Source: Chloroflexi bacterium OLB14 (GTDB taxonomy: Bacteria > Chloroflexota > Anaerolineae > Anaerolineales > Villigracilaceae). Taken from it: a stretch of DNA of 64,000 nt. Under the pieces are notes generated by a model, which worked only from the letters and a program-made list of their open reading frames with translations, searched no databases and was not told where the DNA came from. Shown here one piece after another: positions 7,674-16,739 of the stretch. The position numbers and the translations under genes were made by a program. Each line of letters starts with the position of its first letter. Within the stretch, counting starts at the first letter, position 1. The DNA is taken from NCBI GenBank assembly GCA_001567105.1, contig LMZR01000014.1, forward strand, positions 1-64,000, written 5' to 3'.

Positions 7674-9062
7674 ATGCCAGAAGAAACGTTTCGTATTCTT
7701 CTTATTGAAGATGAAGACCCTCATGCCGAGTTAATCCAACGGGCTTTTGAAGATCAACCCCACCGTTTTGTAATTCAGCGCGTCAAGTCTCTACTTGAAG
7801 CACGCAATCTTATGCAAAACCAAGAGTTTGAACTCATCATCGCCGACTGGCGCCTACCAGATGGCGAAAGCATGGAACTACTTCCCGATCATCACGACCC
7901 GTTATATACCCCTCTTATTCTAATGACAAGTTACGGGAATGAGCGTATCGCTGTGGAGGCACTTAAATCTGGTGCTTTAGATTATGTTGTTAAATCACCA
8001 GAATCTATGTTAGACATGCCTCACCTTGCAGAAAAAGCCATCGACTCATGGCGCGCACGAGCAGAACGAGCTAACATGCAAAAAGCTTTGCGTGAAAGCG
8101 AAGCACAATTTCGCTTAATGGCAGAAAACGCCAGCGACTTAATCGTTCGCCTTGCCACTGATGGGCGTATGTTATATGTTTCTCCTGCCAGTAAAAACAT
8201 TCTTGGCTATACCCCTGAAGAATTAACAGGCAAAATCAGTTTTGAATTAATGCACGAAGACGATCGCGCATGGATCATCAATATGCTCCAACAAGGCGGG
8301 GAAAAAGCTGTTTATACCGTTTCATATCGTGCTTTACACAAAGATGGCCACTATATTTGGTTAGAATCTTCTGCCCGTGGTGTATTCGACAAAAACACGC
8401 ATGCATTACTTGAACTCCAAACTGCTTCTCGTGATATTACAGAAAGAAAGAGAAGCGAGCAAGAACTTCAAATTGCTCACAATAATTTACAGGAAGCCTA
8501 TGAAAAAACAATTGAAGGCTGGGTAAGGGCGTTAGATCTGCGCGATCGCGAAACAGAAGGGCATACGCAACGCGTAACAGAATTAACCTTGCGAGTTGCA
8601 TCAAAACTTGGTTTTAGCGACGAGGAAATGCTTCATATTAAACGTGGCGCGCTGTTACATGATATGGGTAAAATGGCTATTCCAGATGAAATACTGCAAA
8701 AGCCAGGTCCACTAGATGCCCCCGAATGGGAAAAAATGCGCCAACACCCAGTTTATGCTTTCAATATGCTCTCCAACATTGCATATTTACGCCCTGCACT
8801 TGATATTCCGTTATACCATCACGAACGCTGGGATGGCAGTGGCTACCCTAAAGGATTAAAGGGTGAAGATATTCCGCTCACTGCCCGTATGTTTGCCATT
8901 GTAGATGTTTGGGATGCGCTATCCAGTGATAGACCTTACCGAAAAAAACTACCCCGCCAAGAAGTGATAAATTTCCTACGCGAAAAATCTGGTACTTTAT
9001 TTGAAGGCAGATTGGTTGATATTTTTCTTGAAATGATTGAAGCGGAAAATAAATTGACATAG
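7674..9062 (+). CDS. REC-PAS-HD-GYP protein, probable c-di-GMP phosphodiesterase
   Basis: 462 residues from the ATG at 7674, eight bases after the previous stop. A TTG at 7638 would overlap that gene. Order: receiver domain (LLIEDEDPHAE, phosphorylated Asp about 58 in IIADWRLPDG); PAS domain (about 140-260; FRLMAENASDLIVRL, PAC end DITERKRSEQE); coiled linker; HD-GYP domain (about 280-460) with EGHTQRV, LLHDMGKMAIPD, HHERWDGSGYPKG and DVWDALSSDRPYR. The HHExxDGSGYP motif marks active HD-GYP phosphodiesterases, which degrade cyclic di-GMP. It is probably cotranscribed with the CheY-like gene. The SRP RNA promoter starts inside its last codons. Confidence 0.9.
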   Translation: MPEETFRILLIEDEDPHAELIQRAFEDQPHRFVIQRVKSLLEARNLMQNQEFELIIADWRLPDGESMELLPDHHDPLYTPLILMTSYGNERIAVEALKSGALDYVVKSPESMLDMPHLAEKAIDSWRARAERANMQKALRESEAQFRLMAENASDLIVRLATDGRMLYVSPASKNILGYTPEELTGKISFELMHEDDRAWIINMLQQGGEKAVYTVSYRALHKDGHYIWLESSARGVFDKNTHALLELQTASRDITERKRSEQELQIAHNNLQEAYEKTIEGWVRALDLRDRETEGHTQRVTELTLRVASKLGFSDEEMLHIKRGALLHDMGKMAIPDEILQKPGPLDAPEWEKMRQHPVYAFNMLSNIAYLRPALDIPLYHHERWDGSGYPKGLKGEDIPLTARMFAIVDVWDALSSDRPYRKKLPRQEVINFLREKSGTLFEGRLVDIFLEMIEAENKLT

Positions 9063-9082
9063 ACCAATCCTTCGAGTATCCT
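9054..9082 (+). promoter_or_regulatory. Sigma-70 promoter of the SRP RNA gene
   Basis: TTGACA (9054-9059), a 17-base spacer and TATCCT (9077-9082) form a near-consensus promoter. The -35 box overlaps the last codons and stop of the HD-GYP gene. Transcription should start near 9087-9090, the 5' base of the SRP RNA fold. Confidence 0.75.
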
Positions 9083-9086
9083 TACG

Positions 9087-9198
9087 CCCGTCTGGGCAGG
9101 TCTGGCGCGGCGAAACTTTATAAACCCCGCCAGGACCGAAAGGTAGCAACGGTAAGTAAACGTATTCGGGTGCCGCCAGTCACCTGCTCAGATATGGT
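9087..9198 (+). ncRNA. ffs: Small (4.5S-type) signal recognition particle RNA
   Basis: The apical domain CAGGACCGAAAGGTAGCAAC matches the conserved Ffh-binding loop of bacterial SRP RNA, with a GNRA-type tetraloop and the asymmetric AGCA loop; GGTAAG and TTCGGGTGCCGC follow. The flanks pair: TCTGGGCAGGTCTGGCG with CGCCAGTCACCTGCTCAGA, with one two-base bulge, giving a long hairpin. The Alu-domain helices of the large Bacillus form are absent. SRP RNA with Ffh targets membrane proteins to FtsY. End points are accurate to about 5-10 bases. Confidence 0.88.
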
Positions 9199-9207
9199 AA
9201 TGCTCAA

Positions 9208-9225
9208 GCCGCCGTCTTCGGCGGC
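9208..9225 (+). terminator. GC-rich hairpin after the SRP RNA
   Basis: GCCGCCG-TCTT-CGGCGGC is a 7-bp stem ten bases after the SRP RNA fold, followed by an AT-rich but not T-pure stretch. Probable terminator. Confidence 0.55.
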
Positions 9226-9256
9226 GAATTTATTAAGTTAATTTATAATTCCCTGT

Positions 9257-9610
9257 ATGTCTTCTTCTAATATATTAAAAGTCATTATTGCCATTGCTAT
9301 TGGTGCAGGAATTGGCTTAATTTATGGTTGGGTTATTGACCCAATTGAATACGTAGATGTTACGCCAAATATTTTACGCCAAGATTATCAAATAGATTAC
9401 GTGCTAATGACCGCCGAAGCCTATCATTATGATTTTGATGCACAAATTGCCGCAAAGAGATTAGCTATTTTAGGAAGTGAATCGCCAGCTGAAATTGTTG
9501 CTAAGGCTTTGCAATATGCAAATAATAATAACTTTTCTGAATTAGAGATTCAATCTTTACAAACATTATTAACTGCCATGCAAACCTATCAGCCACAGGA
9601 AAATCCATGA
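9257..9610 (+). CDS. Small membrane-anchored protein, tandem paralog A
   Basis: 117 residues with one N-terminal membrane segment (IIAIAIGAGIGLIYGW) followed by a soluble, probably helical domain on the outside. Its first about 100 residues align with the next gene: YGWVIDPIEYVDVTPNILRQDY here against YSWFISPVTYVDANPAILQADF there. The two are therefore a tandem duplication. A TATAAT box (9244-9249) lies seven bases before the ATG and there is no Shine-Dalgarno sequence, so the mRNA may be leaderless. Function unknown. Confidence 0.6.
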   Translation: MSSSNILKVIIAIAIGAGIGLIYGWVIDPIEYVDVTPNILRQDYQIDYVLMTAEAYHYDFDAQIAAKRLAILGSESPAEIVAKALQYANNNNFSELEIQSLQTLLTAMQTYQPQENP

Positions 9611-10485
9611 GCAAACGCAATATATCTACCCTTTACATCGTTCTGGCGCTTCTTTTTGGATTTGGAATTGGTCTCGTTTATTCGTGGTTTATTTCGCCTG
9701 TTACTTATGTGGATGCAAACCCAGCCATCTTACAAGCAGATTTTAAAAATCAATATCGAATTGTGATTGCGTTTTCTTATCAAGCTACACAAGATTTAGA
9801 ACGCGCTAAAGCTCGACTAAGTTTGTTAGGTGATGCAGACCCCATTGGGGCATTAAGCGCCCAAGCCCAGCAAATGTTAGCGGCTGGCGAACCTTTTGAG
9901 AAAGCCCAACCATTAGCCCAACTTGCGAAAGACCTGCAACTTGGTTACGTTAGCAACCCTGTTACTGCTACTCCATTTCCGACATTTAACACACCAACAG
10001 TTGAGGCAACAGTTGAAGAAACAGCAACCAATTTCACGGTCACGCCAGAGGCGGGTTTTACATCTGAGCCTACTTTATTTTTTGAACAAACGCCTCTTAT
10101 TCCAATTCAAGAAACAATTACACCACGCCCTACATTTACGGCAGTTGTATCAAATTCAAATCCATTTAATTTAGTGGGGCAAGAAACCGTGTGTGACCCA
10201 AGTAAGCAAGCGTTAATGCAGTTGATATTTTTGGATTCGCGCGATAATGAAGTGGTGGGTGTTGAAATTGTAGTGACATGGAACGCTGGCGAGAGCAATT
10301 TTTTTACTGGGTTCAAACCTGAATTAGGAAATGGCTATGCAGATTTTGTGATGCAAGCCGATACTGTTTATAACATTCAAGTGGTAACGGGGGGGGCGTT
10401 TGTACCAAATATTTCTGCGCCTACTTGCACAGAGCCAAATGGGTTTGAGTATGTGGGCGGGGTGTTGCTTACGTTTCAAAGATGA
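9607..10485 (+). CDS. Membrane-anchored protein, tandem paralog B with Thr/Pro linker and C-terminal beta domain
   Basis: 292 residues. Residues 1-115 repeat the fold of the preceding gene: one membrane anchor, then a helical region with RAKARLSLLGDADP. A Thr/Pro/Glu-rich linker follows (about 118-185), then a C-terminal domain of about 100 residues with two cysteines (VCDPSK and APTCTEP), which look able to form a disulfide. Start and preceding stop overlap as ATGA, so translation is coupled. It is presumably exposed outside the cell. No family recognised. Confidence 0.6.
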   Translation: MSKRNISTLYIVLALLFGFGIGLVYSWFISPVTYVDANPAILQADFKNQYRIVIAFSYQATQDLERAKARLSLLGDADPIGALSAQAQQMLAAGEPFEKAQPLAQLAKDLQLGYVSNPVTATPFPTFNTPTVEATVEETATNFTVTPEAGFTSEPTLFFEQTPLIPIQETITPRPTFTAVVSNSNPFNLVGQETVCDPSKQALMQLIFLDSRDNEVVGVEIVVTWNAGESNFFTGFKPELGNGYADFVMQADTVYNIQVVTGGAFVPNISAPTCTEPNGFEYVGGVLLTFQR

Positions 10486-10564
10486 TGCAACTAAATTGTT
10501 TTTTCATTCGTATATTAATCTAAAGTTGAGAAGCTTTATATAACTAAAGATTAAGGAGTAACGA

Positions 10565-11047
10565 ATGAATACTGAACAAAAACCAGGTTTAGTAACCGCT
10601 ATTGCTGTGATGACGCTTATCAGTGGCATCATCAATTTATTTTGGGGGTATGTTGCCTCTGTCAGTGCCATCGGCTCGTTTTTCGGAATCATCTGTCTGC
10701 CCGTCACTATTCTGCCAACCATTTTAGGTATATTTGAAATTGTTTATGCCGCCAAACTGCTCAGTAATCAACCTGAACCTGTGCAGCCTTCTACTGCTAT
10801 CGCTATTTCTCAAATTCTGATGATTTTTATGGGAAATATTTTTTCAACCATTGTAGGTATTTTGTTGTTGATTTTCTTCAATGATGTAACGGTTAGAGAT
10901 TATTTTGCTCGTTTGAATATGCCTAATACCCCTGCCCCCACACCCCAACCTGAAGGTTTACCTGAACCTACTGAAGAACCACAAACCCCTGAGGTACCGC
11001 CTCAACCTAAAAAACCGAAGACTATTCGAAAAGTGGCTGAAAAATAG
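10565..11047 (+). CDS. Hypothetical membrane protein with proline-rich tail
   Basis: 160 residues. Three to four membrane segments cover about residues 10-110; the tail (about 118-160) is rich in Pro and Glu and ends in basic residues (KKPKTIRKVAEK), likely cytoplasmic. AAGGAG lies eight bases before the ATG. A strong terminator follows directly. No function assigned. Confidence 0.6.
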   Translation: MNTEQKPGLVTAIAVMTLISGIINLFWGYVASVSAIGSFFGIICLPVTILPTILGIFEIVYAAKLLSNQPEPVQPSTAIAISQILMIFMGNIFSTIVGILLLIFFNDVTVRDYFARLNMPNTPAPTPQPEGLPEPTEEPQTPEVPPQPKKPKTIRKVAEK

Positions 11048-11053
11048 CCTAAT

Positions 11054-11092
11054 AAAAAAGTGCAATCTCAAAATTGAGATTGCACTTTTTTA
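11054..11092. terminator. Bidirectional rho-independent terminator
   Basis: AGTGCAATCTCAA and TTGAGATTGCACT form a perfect 13-bp stem with an A tract before and a T tract after. It lies between convergent genes (10565-11047 and 11115-11879) and can stop both. Confidence 0.85.
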
Positions 11093-11114
11093 TTTCCAAC
11101 TTAATAGTTAAATC

Positions 11115-11879
11115 TTATGGCTCAGAAATTGTAAAGCTATCTACCTCAATTTCAACGGGCACAGCGCGTAAAGATGAAATTGAAAAACCTACGCCACCTT
11201 CGCGAAGACTGTATTCGGTGTCTTTATGTGGGCTACCTTTTACTTCTTCGCCATTGATAAAGAGTGAAATTTCATTACCTTCACAAATCATTGAATATTC
11301 GTTGACTGCTTTACCTTGATTAATATCATTAGAACCGCCATTGGTTAAGCGATCATAGCCACCGCTTACTGCATATAATTCCCATAAGCCATCGCTACCT
11401 ACAGCAAATTCGTACCAGCCATCATCACTGACACGGCAGACAAGGCTTACTTGTTGTGAGTTAACACCACGATTTTCAAATTTAACACTAACTTTTACAT
11501 CTTCGTAACTATAACCTTCGTAAATATAGTAAGCATATAGTTGAGGGTCAGGAATTTCAAAAATCATTAAGCTATCGTCAAATTCAACCTTGACACTCTC
11601 TGGGTCAGATTTCTCATTACCTTGAATCACTTCATAATACCATTGTGGGTCTGAGTCAAACTCCTCGGTAAAAAAGGCACTACCAGAAGAAGGTTGTTGT
11701 TGCTGTTGTTCTTCTGTAGGCTGTGCTTCTGTAGGTTGCTCTATTGGAGGAGGGACAGCAGTGGGATTGGTATTAATTGGAGGTGGTGGCGCTGCTGTAG
11801 GGGCAGTTGTTGGGCCACAAGCTAAACTGACGGCAAGAACTAAAACTACTATAAAAATAAACGGGCGAAAAACTTTCAT
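11115..11879 (-). CDS. Lipoprotein with concanavalin-like (LamG/DUF1080-type) domain
   Basis: 254 residues: signal peptide with lipobox VSLAC (Cys21), Pro/Thr/Gln-rich stalk (about 22-68, including a run of Gln), then a beta-sandwich domain of about 180 residues (FFTEEFDSDPQWYYEV, VSVKFENRGVNS, VSLVCRVSDDGWYEF, NEISLFINGEEVKG). This layout resembles laminin-G/3-keto-disaccharide-hydrolase-like folds often found in Anaerolineae lipoproteins; a ligand cannot be named. AAAGGAGAA precedes the start. Confidence 0.65.
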   Translation of the reverse strand: MKVFRPFIFIVVLVLAVSLACGPTTAPTAAPPPPINTNPTAVPPPIEQPTEAQPTEEQQQQQPSSGSAFFTEEFDSDPQWYYEVIQGNEKSDPESVKVEFDDSLMIFEIPDPQLYAYYIYEGYSYEDVKVSVKFENRGVNSQQVSLVCRVSDDGWYEFAVGSDGLWELYAVSGGYDRLTNGGSNDINQGKAVNEYSMICEGNEISLFINGEEVKGSPHKDTEYSLREGGVGFSISSLRAVPVEIEVDSFTISEP

Positions 11880-11956
11880 AAGATTCTCCTTTGTTAAATG
11901 TGAATATATTTTAACATTAAATTATCTAACAAACAAAGTACATAAGTCATATATCG

Positions 11957-11962
11957 TATAAT
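11957..11962 (+). promoter_or_regulatory. -10 box of priA, leaderless mRNA candidate
   Basis: TATAAT ends six bases before the priA ATG (11969) and no Shine-Dalgarno sequence is present, so transcription probably starts at or next to the start codon. Confidence 0.55.
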
Positions 11963-11968
11963 CCAAGC

Positions 11969-14410
11969 ATGTTTGCTCGCCTTGCTGTCAATATTCCTGC
12001 CATTTCAGGCATTTTTGATTATGTCATCCCAACCGAACTCGTCGAAAAAATTCAGGCGGGTTGTTTAGTCACTGCCCCGTTTGGTAATCAAATTGTGCAA
12101 GGGATTGTGATTGAACTAACGGATTCTTCTACTATACAGAATCCTAAATCCATACTTGATTTGCTAGACCCAGCACCGCTTCTGACCGCGCCTCAAATTG
12201 CTCTTGCTCTTCAACTTGCAGACTCTACCCTAAATCCCCTCGCCGCCATTGTGGGCTTGATGATTCCTACTGGCTTATCTCAACAAGCAGATATAAGTTA
12301 CGAATTACGCATTACGAATCACGAATTACCTGATTCCAAAGTCGCTACAAGAATTATCAACTTATTAAAAGAACGCGGCGCATTACGTGGACGACAAATT
12401 GATTCCCATTTCGCAAAAGTGGATTGGAGAAAAACTGCCAACTCATTAGTTAAAAAAGGAATCCTCTCAGCAAAAAATGTTTTACCTCCGCCGAGGGTAA
12501 GACCAAAGCATATTCGTGTTGCCCAACTTGCAGTGAGTCCAGAAGAAGCGCAAATAGCAATGGAGTCGTTGGGGTCAACGAGTCAAACACAGGCACGTAG
12601 AGAATCGGCTTTAAGATTCTTAATCAAGCAACCTGATGCGATTAACTTATCTTGGATTTATGCTGAAACAGGTTGCAACTTAGCAGATTTACAAGAACTC
12701 GAAGAACGTGGTTTGATTCGTTTATTTGAAAATGAAATTTTTCGAGACTCATTAGCAACTAAACAAGTAGACAAGCAAACAAGTACACAAGTTATTAATT
12801 TAACGCCCGAACAAAATTTTGCCTTAGAAAAAATTACCAATTACCAATTACAAAATTCTTTTTTACTTTACGGCGTGACAGGCTCTGGCAAAACAGAAAT
12901 TTATTTACGTGCCGCACAAGAGACTATTAAACGTGGAAAGCAAGTCATTATTTTAGTTCCTGAAATCGCACTCACTCCCCAACTCGTGCATAGATTTTTA
13001 TCGCGCTTTCCTGGTCAAGTTGGTTTGGTACATTCAAAATTATCTGAAGGTGAAAGATACGATACATGGCGACGTGCGCGTGATGGGAAAATAAATGTCA
13101 TCATCGGTGCAAGGTCTGCTTTGTTTTCGCCATTAAAAAATATTGGATTAATCGTTGTAGATGAATGTCACGACAGTTCATATTATCAACGCGAGCCACC
13201 ATTTTATAATGCAGTCACTACGGCGCAAGAATATGCAAAATTATGTAATGCAATTTGTGTATTAGGTTCCGCCACCCCAACAGTGGAACAAAGATTTCAG
13301 TTTGAAAATAGTCTCAAGTCTCAAGTCGCAGGTCAAGTTTTATCGTTACCAAATCGCGTCACTGACTCAGACTTACCACCCATTGAAGTGATTGATATGC
13401 GTGCAGAATTAAAAAATGGCAATCGCGGAATTTTCTCACGCGCATTGACAGAATCACTAGCAGAAGTTATCTCGCGTAAAGAGCAAGCGATTTTATTTTT
13501 GAACCGACGTGGCACAGCAACTTATATCTTTTGTAGAGATTGTGGCACCACATTGAAATGCCCAAATTGTGAAACGCCACTCACATTGCATGTCACAGGT
13601 CAAAAGTCGCAAGTGTCTGACCTGAGATGTCATAGATGTAATTACACACGCCAAAAACCAAAAACATGCGCGAATTGCGGAAGTAATCAAATCCGCGAAT
13701 ATGGTTTGGGAAGTGAAAGAGTGGAACAAGAAGTTAAAGCATTATTCCCACAAGCACGCACATTACGCTGGGATTGGGATACCACGCGCACAAAAGACGC
13801 CCATGAAATTATCCTGACGCATTTTGCAAATCACCAAGCCGATGTGTTAATTGGAACTCAAATGCTCGCCAAAGGTTTAGATTTACCCTTAGTCACATTG
13901 GTTGGGATTGTATTAGCCGATGTAGGATTAAATCTACCAGACCCTTATGCACATGAAAAAGTATTTCAGACGTTAACGCAAGTGGCGGGCAGAGCAGGCA
14001 GGTCTGCGCGTGGAGGCAAAGTGATTATGCAATCATTCACGCCAGAAAATTATGCTATTCAATTTGCATCTCAACATGATGTGAATGGATTTTATGAACG
14101 CGAATTAAAGTATAGAAAAGAATTAGGTTATCCGCCATTTGCAAAGTTAGCCCGCTTGGAATATCGAGATGTGGATAATGCTAAGGCTGAATCCGAAGCC
14201 CATAAACTGGCGAACAAGTTGAAGTCAAAAATTGAGGCGGAAGCACTTCATCAAACTGAACTAATTGGACCAGTCCCTTGTTTTTTTGCAAAAGATAATG
14301 GGATATATCGTTGGCAAATTGTTTTGCGAAGTCCGAACCCTGTTTCGTTTTTGCGTGATATAAAAATAAATGATTGGCGCATTGAAATTGAACCAATCAA
14401 TATTTTGTAG
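11969..14410 (+). CDS. priA: Primosomal protein N' (replication restart helicase PriA)
   Basis: 813 residues. The N-terminal 3'-DNA-end-binding domain (ARLAVNIPAISGIFDYVIP), Walker A GVTGSGKT (302-309), DECH Walker B box and helicase motifs TQMLAKGLD and QVAGRAGR are all present. A zinc-binding module lies between the two helicase lobes (CRDCGTTLKCPNC, LRCHRC, CANCG). PriA reloads the replisome at stalled forks. Residues about 108-124 (YELRITNHEL) come from a short direct-repeat DNA element like one in sbcC, inserted in frame in the linker between the DNA-binding domains. The 3' end is followed by a perfect palindrome. Confidence 0.95.
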   Translation: MFARLAVNIPAISGIFDYVIPTELVEKIQAGCLVTAPFGNQIVQGIVIELTDSSTIQNPKSILDLLDPAPLLTAPQIALALQLADSTLNPLAAIVGLMIPTGLSQQADISYELRITNHELPDSKVATRIINLLKERGALRGRQIDSHFAKVDWRKTANSLVKKGILSAKNVLPPPRVRPKHIRVAQLAVSPEEAQIAMESLGSTSQTQARRESALRFLIKQPDAINLSWIYAETGCNLADLQELEERGLIRLFENEIFRDSLATKQVDKQTSTQVINLTPEQNFALEKITNYQLQNSFLLYGVTGSGKTEIYLRAAQETIKRGKQVIILVPEIALTPQLVHRFLSRFPGQVGLVHSKLSEGERYDTWRRARDGKINVIIGARSALFSPLKNIGLIVVDECHDSSYYQREPPFYNAVTTAQEYAKLCNAICVLGSATPTVEQRFQFENSLKSQVAGQVLSLPNRVTDSDLPPIEVIDMRAELKNGNRGIFSRALTESLAEVISRKEQAILFLNRRGTATYIFCRDCGTTLKCPNCETPLTLHVTGQKSQVSDLRCHRCNYTRQKPKTCANCGSNQIREYGLGSERVEQEVKALFPQARTLRWDWDTTRTKDAHEIILTHFANHQADVLIGTQMLAKGLDLPLVTLVGIVLADVGLNLPDPYAHEKVFQTLTQVAGRAGRSARGGKVIMQSFTPENYAIQFASQHDVNGFYERELKYRKELGYPPFAKLARLEYRDVDNAKAESEAHKLANKLKSKIEAEALHQTELIGPVPCFFAKDNGIYRWQIVLRSPNPVSFLRDIKINDWRIEIEPINIL
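12298..12330 (+). repeat. ATTACGAATCACGAATTAC-type repeat inside priA
   Basis: Three imperfect copies of (C/A)GAATTACG(C/A) in a row; encodes YELRITNHEL. Related sequence occurs at 21203-21240 inside sbcC and 58224-58256 between genes. Confidence 0.65.
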
Positions 14411-14434
14411 GGACACGGCGGCGCCGTGTCCCTA
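14408..14434. terminator. Perfect 27-base palindrome between convergent priA and peroxidase genes
   Basis: TAGGGACACGGCG and CGCCGTGTCCCTA form a 13-bp stem around one central G, starting at the priA stop codon. It lacks a long T tract but could stop both convergent transcripts. Confidence 0.6.
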
Positions 14435-14440
14435 CCTTAT

Positions 14441-16684
14441 TTATCCAACTAATCCCACAACAAAATTTAACAAACGCCAATATAAATTATACGCAGGTTG
14501 AGACCATGAACTTGACGGCAAGACTGGTGGGAAAGATGTTTGCGCGTTTGGCTCATCAAAACGATTATCAATGCCAGAGCCATCCCACACAATATCAAAA
14601 CCTTTGCCAAGCATATTTTTCACAAATATATCGGCATCATAACCATTGTTTTCATAAATATTATCGTGCGCAAAATTATGTTCGGGGTTTGGACCCACAT
14701 CAATTTCTTCTTCCGAAAAACCAATGGTTAAATTGAAAACCGCAAGCCCAACAGTTTTGTTTCCGCGAATAGTGTTGTTATATACTTCCACATGGTCGGC
14801 GGCGAGAATTAAAATACCAGTGCCTGGCGGAATTAACGAAACAGCAGTGCCTGGCTTACCAAAATTTTCGCCGTTATTATTTTCAGTGATGTTATCATGC
14901 ACTTTGGTATACATCGAAACTTTAGACGGCAATTGTGGAAGCAAGTCAATAAAAATACCGATGGTATTATCATGCGCCACATTGTTATACACTTCACCAT
15001 TGACAGTATTTTCTAATTCAATACCAATTACATTTCCATACGTGAGCGTATCACGAATAACAACATTTTCAGATTTCCCCGCATAAATAGCGGCATCATT
15101 CATCAACGTGCCTTCAATGCGTTCAATCAACACATCAGTACAACGCACAGGGTACACACCATACACGCCTGTATTTTCAATATACATATCATGTAAATAA
15201 ACATTCGTTGAGCCTTCCACTAACACACCATTGCTAGTGAAATTCTTAACATCAAAGAATGCCATTTCAAAATTATTACCCGATGCAATCACACCATCAG
15301 CACCCGTGCCTTTGCCATCAATCACGGGCCAATCACCATTTTCATTTGGGACGCCAAAAAATTTAATATCGCTAATATCAATGATGACATGCTCGTAATA
15401 AATCCCATACGGCACTTCGATCGTATCGCCTGGCAATGCTTGATCTACAACTGATTGAATCGTCTGCCCTTCTGCGACTCTTAACACTTGCGCCTCACGA
15501 CTCGGGGAAGCGGATTCTGTTCCCCCAACATTCGTTTGGCTGATAACTTCCCGTGCAGGATTCTCTAACATTTCAACCACAGGCAAACCCGATGGAACTG
15601 AAGCGGGTATTTCAGGTAGATTCGATTCATCTGTTAACGCGTACATGAATGCAACTAAATCGGCTTTTTCTTGTTCATTTAATTCAAAGCCAGCCACATG
15701 AATATCTACATTTTGCACACCATCATCACGCCCGCCTCCTTTGGCATAAAAATCAACCACTTCTTCTAAAGTGCTGAAAACGCCGTTGTGCATATAAGGC
15801 GCAGTGAGTGCAATATTTCTTAACGTTGGCGCACGGAAAGCACCATCTAAACTTGTGCTTTCAACCTGCATACGTCCGCTATCGTGTTCTTGATTTGGCA
15901 AATCAGGCACACCCGTTACAGAGAAAGAATCATCTGAAAAGGTAGGTGCGGCATGACATTCAAAACAGCGCGTAGCGGCTGAACGGAAAAGTGCTAAGCC
16001 CCGCCTCTGTTCTGCTGTAAGTGCATCTACATCACCTGTGGCATATTTATCAAATGGAGAGTTATTTGTAATTAAACTTCGTTCAAATGCGGCGAGTGCA
16101 TTTTGTACATTAGCATAAGTGACAGCATCACTGCTTCCAAATGCTTTTTCAAATAAAGTTACATATTCGGGAATATCTTTTAATTCTGCTTCTATTTCTT
16201 CAGGTGAACTTGCCATTTCGTCTTTATTGGTTAATGGCGTTTCAGTTTGTTCTTCCAGCGTACTGGCGCGTCCATCCCAAAAGAAGTTCGTGTTATAAGC
16301 CACATTCCATAAACTCATAGCACTACGCTGAAGCACAACGCCATCTGCGCCAACGGCTTGCGGAAGTCCATCTGCAAATCCTAAGCCAGGGTTATGGCAT
16401 GAGGCACAAGACATATCGTTGTTCAGAGATAGGATGGGGTCAAAAAAAAGGAGGCGACCTAATTCCACTTTATCGGCATTAGAAACATTTGCATCCGTTT
16501 CGTTTGTAGCAGGGAAATCCCTTTGCAAACCACTCCAAGCAGGCTCCACACTGCTAGAGCCTGCGCCCCATTTTTCTTCTGGTAATACTTCATCTTGTGG
16601 GATGGGAGCAAATGCTCCATACACAGCGCCTGCTAACAATAAAATTCCGAGCATGATAAAAATACGTTTCAACCAAGTTTTCAT
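14441..16684 (-). CDS. Dihaem cytochrome c peroxidase (CcpA/MauG family) fused to a right-handed parallel beta-helix domain
   Basis: 747 residues. A signal anchor (about 5-25) is followed by a two-haem peroxidase module (about 65-352) with CASCH (93-97), CFECH (240-244), the axial-ligand region TAPYMHNG (about 295-301) and GRLLFFDP. From about 398 the chain becomes a pectate-lyase/NosD-like beta-helix: AEGQTIQSVVDQALPGDTI, then repeated V-x-x-N-x-A/T rungs (YLHDMYIENTGVYGV, NGEVYNNVAHDNTIGI, VEVYNNTIRGNKTVGL) to about 690. Typical CcpA proteins end near 350 residues, so the fusion doubles the usual length. A c-type cytochrome lipoprotein gene lies 55 bases upstream and could supply electrons. 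The substrate of the peroxidase is unknown. Confidence 0.85.
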   Translation of the reverse strand: MKTWLKRIFIMLGILLLAGAVYGAFAPIPQDEVLPEEKWGAGSSSVEPAWSGLQRDFPATNETDANVSNADKVELGRLLFFDPILSLNNDMSCASCHNPGLGFADGLPQAVGADGVVLQRSAMSLWNVAYNTNFFWDGRASTLEEQTETPLTNKDEMASSPEEIEAELKDIPEYVTLFEKAFGSSDAVTYANVQNALAAFERSLITNNSPFDKYATGDVDALTAEQRRGLALFRSAATRCFECHAAPTFSDDSFSVTGVPDLPNQEHDSGRMQVESTSLDGAFRAPTLRNIALTAPYMHNGVFSTLEEVVDFYAKGGGRDDGVQNVDIHVAGFELNEQEKADLVAFMYALTDESNLPEIPASVPSGLPVVEMLENPAREVISQTNVGGTESASPSREAQVLRVAEGQTIQSVVDQALPGDTIEVPYGIYYEHVIIDISDIKFFGVPNENGDWPVIDGKGTGADGVIASGNNFEMAFFDVKNFTSNGVLVEGSTNVYLHDMYIENTGVYGVYPVRCTDVLIERIEGTLMNDAAIYAGKSENVVIRDTLTYGNVIGIELENTVNGEVYNNVAHDNTIGIFIDLLPQLPSKVSMYTKVHDNITENNNGENFGKPGTAVSLIPPGTGILILAADHVEVYNNTIRGNKTVGLAVFNLTIGFSEEEIDVGPNPEHNFAHDNIYENNGYDADIFVKNMLGKGFDIVWDGSGIDNRFDEPNAQTSFPPVLPSSSWSQPAYNLYWRLLNFVVGLVG

Positions 16685-16700
16685 ACATTCTCCTTAAAAC

Positions 16701-16739
16701 TCCCCTCTCCCAATATGGAACAGGGGTTGGGGGTGAGGG
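16701..16739. repeat. CCCCTCTCC...GGGGTTGGGGGTGAGG dispersed repeat
   Basis: A copy of the family also seen at 22325-22360 (inside sbcC) and 29894-29932 (inside the serS leader). It fills most of the space between the cytochrome and peroxidase genes. Confidence 0.6.
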
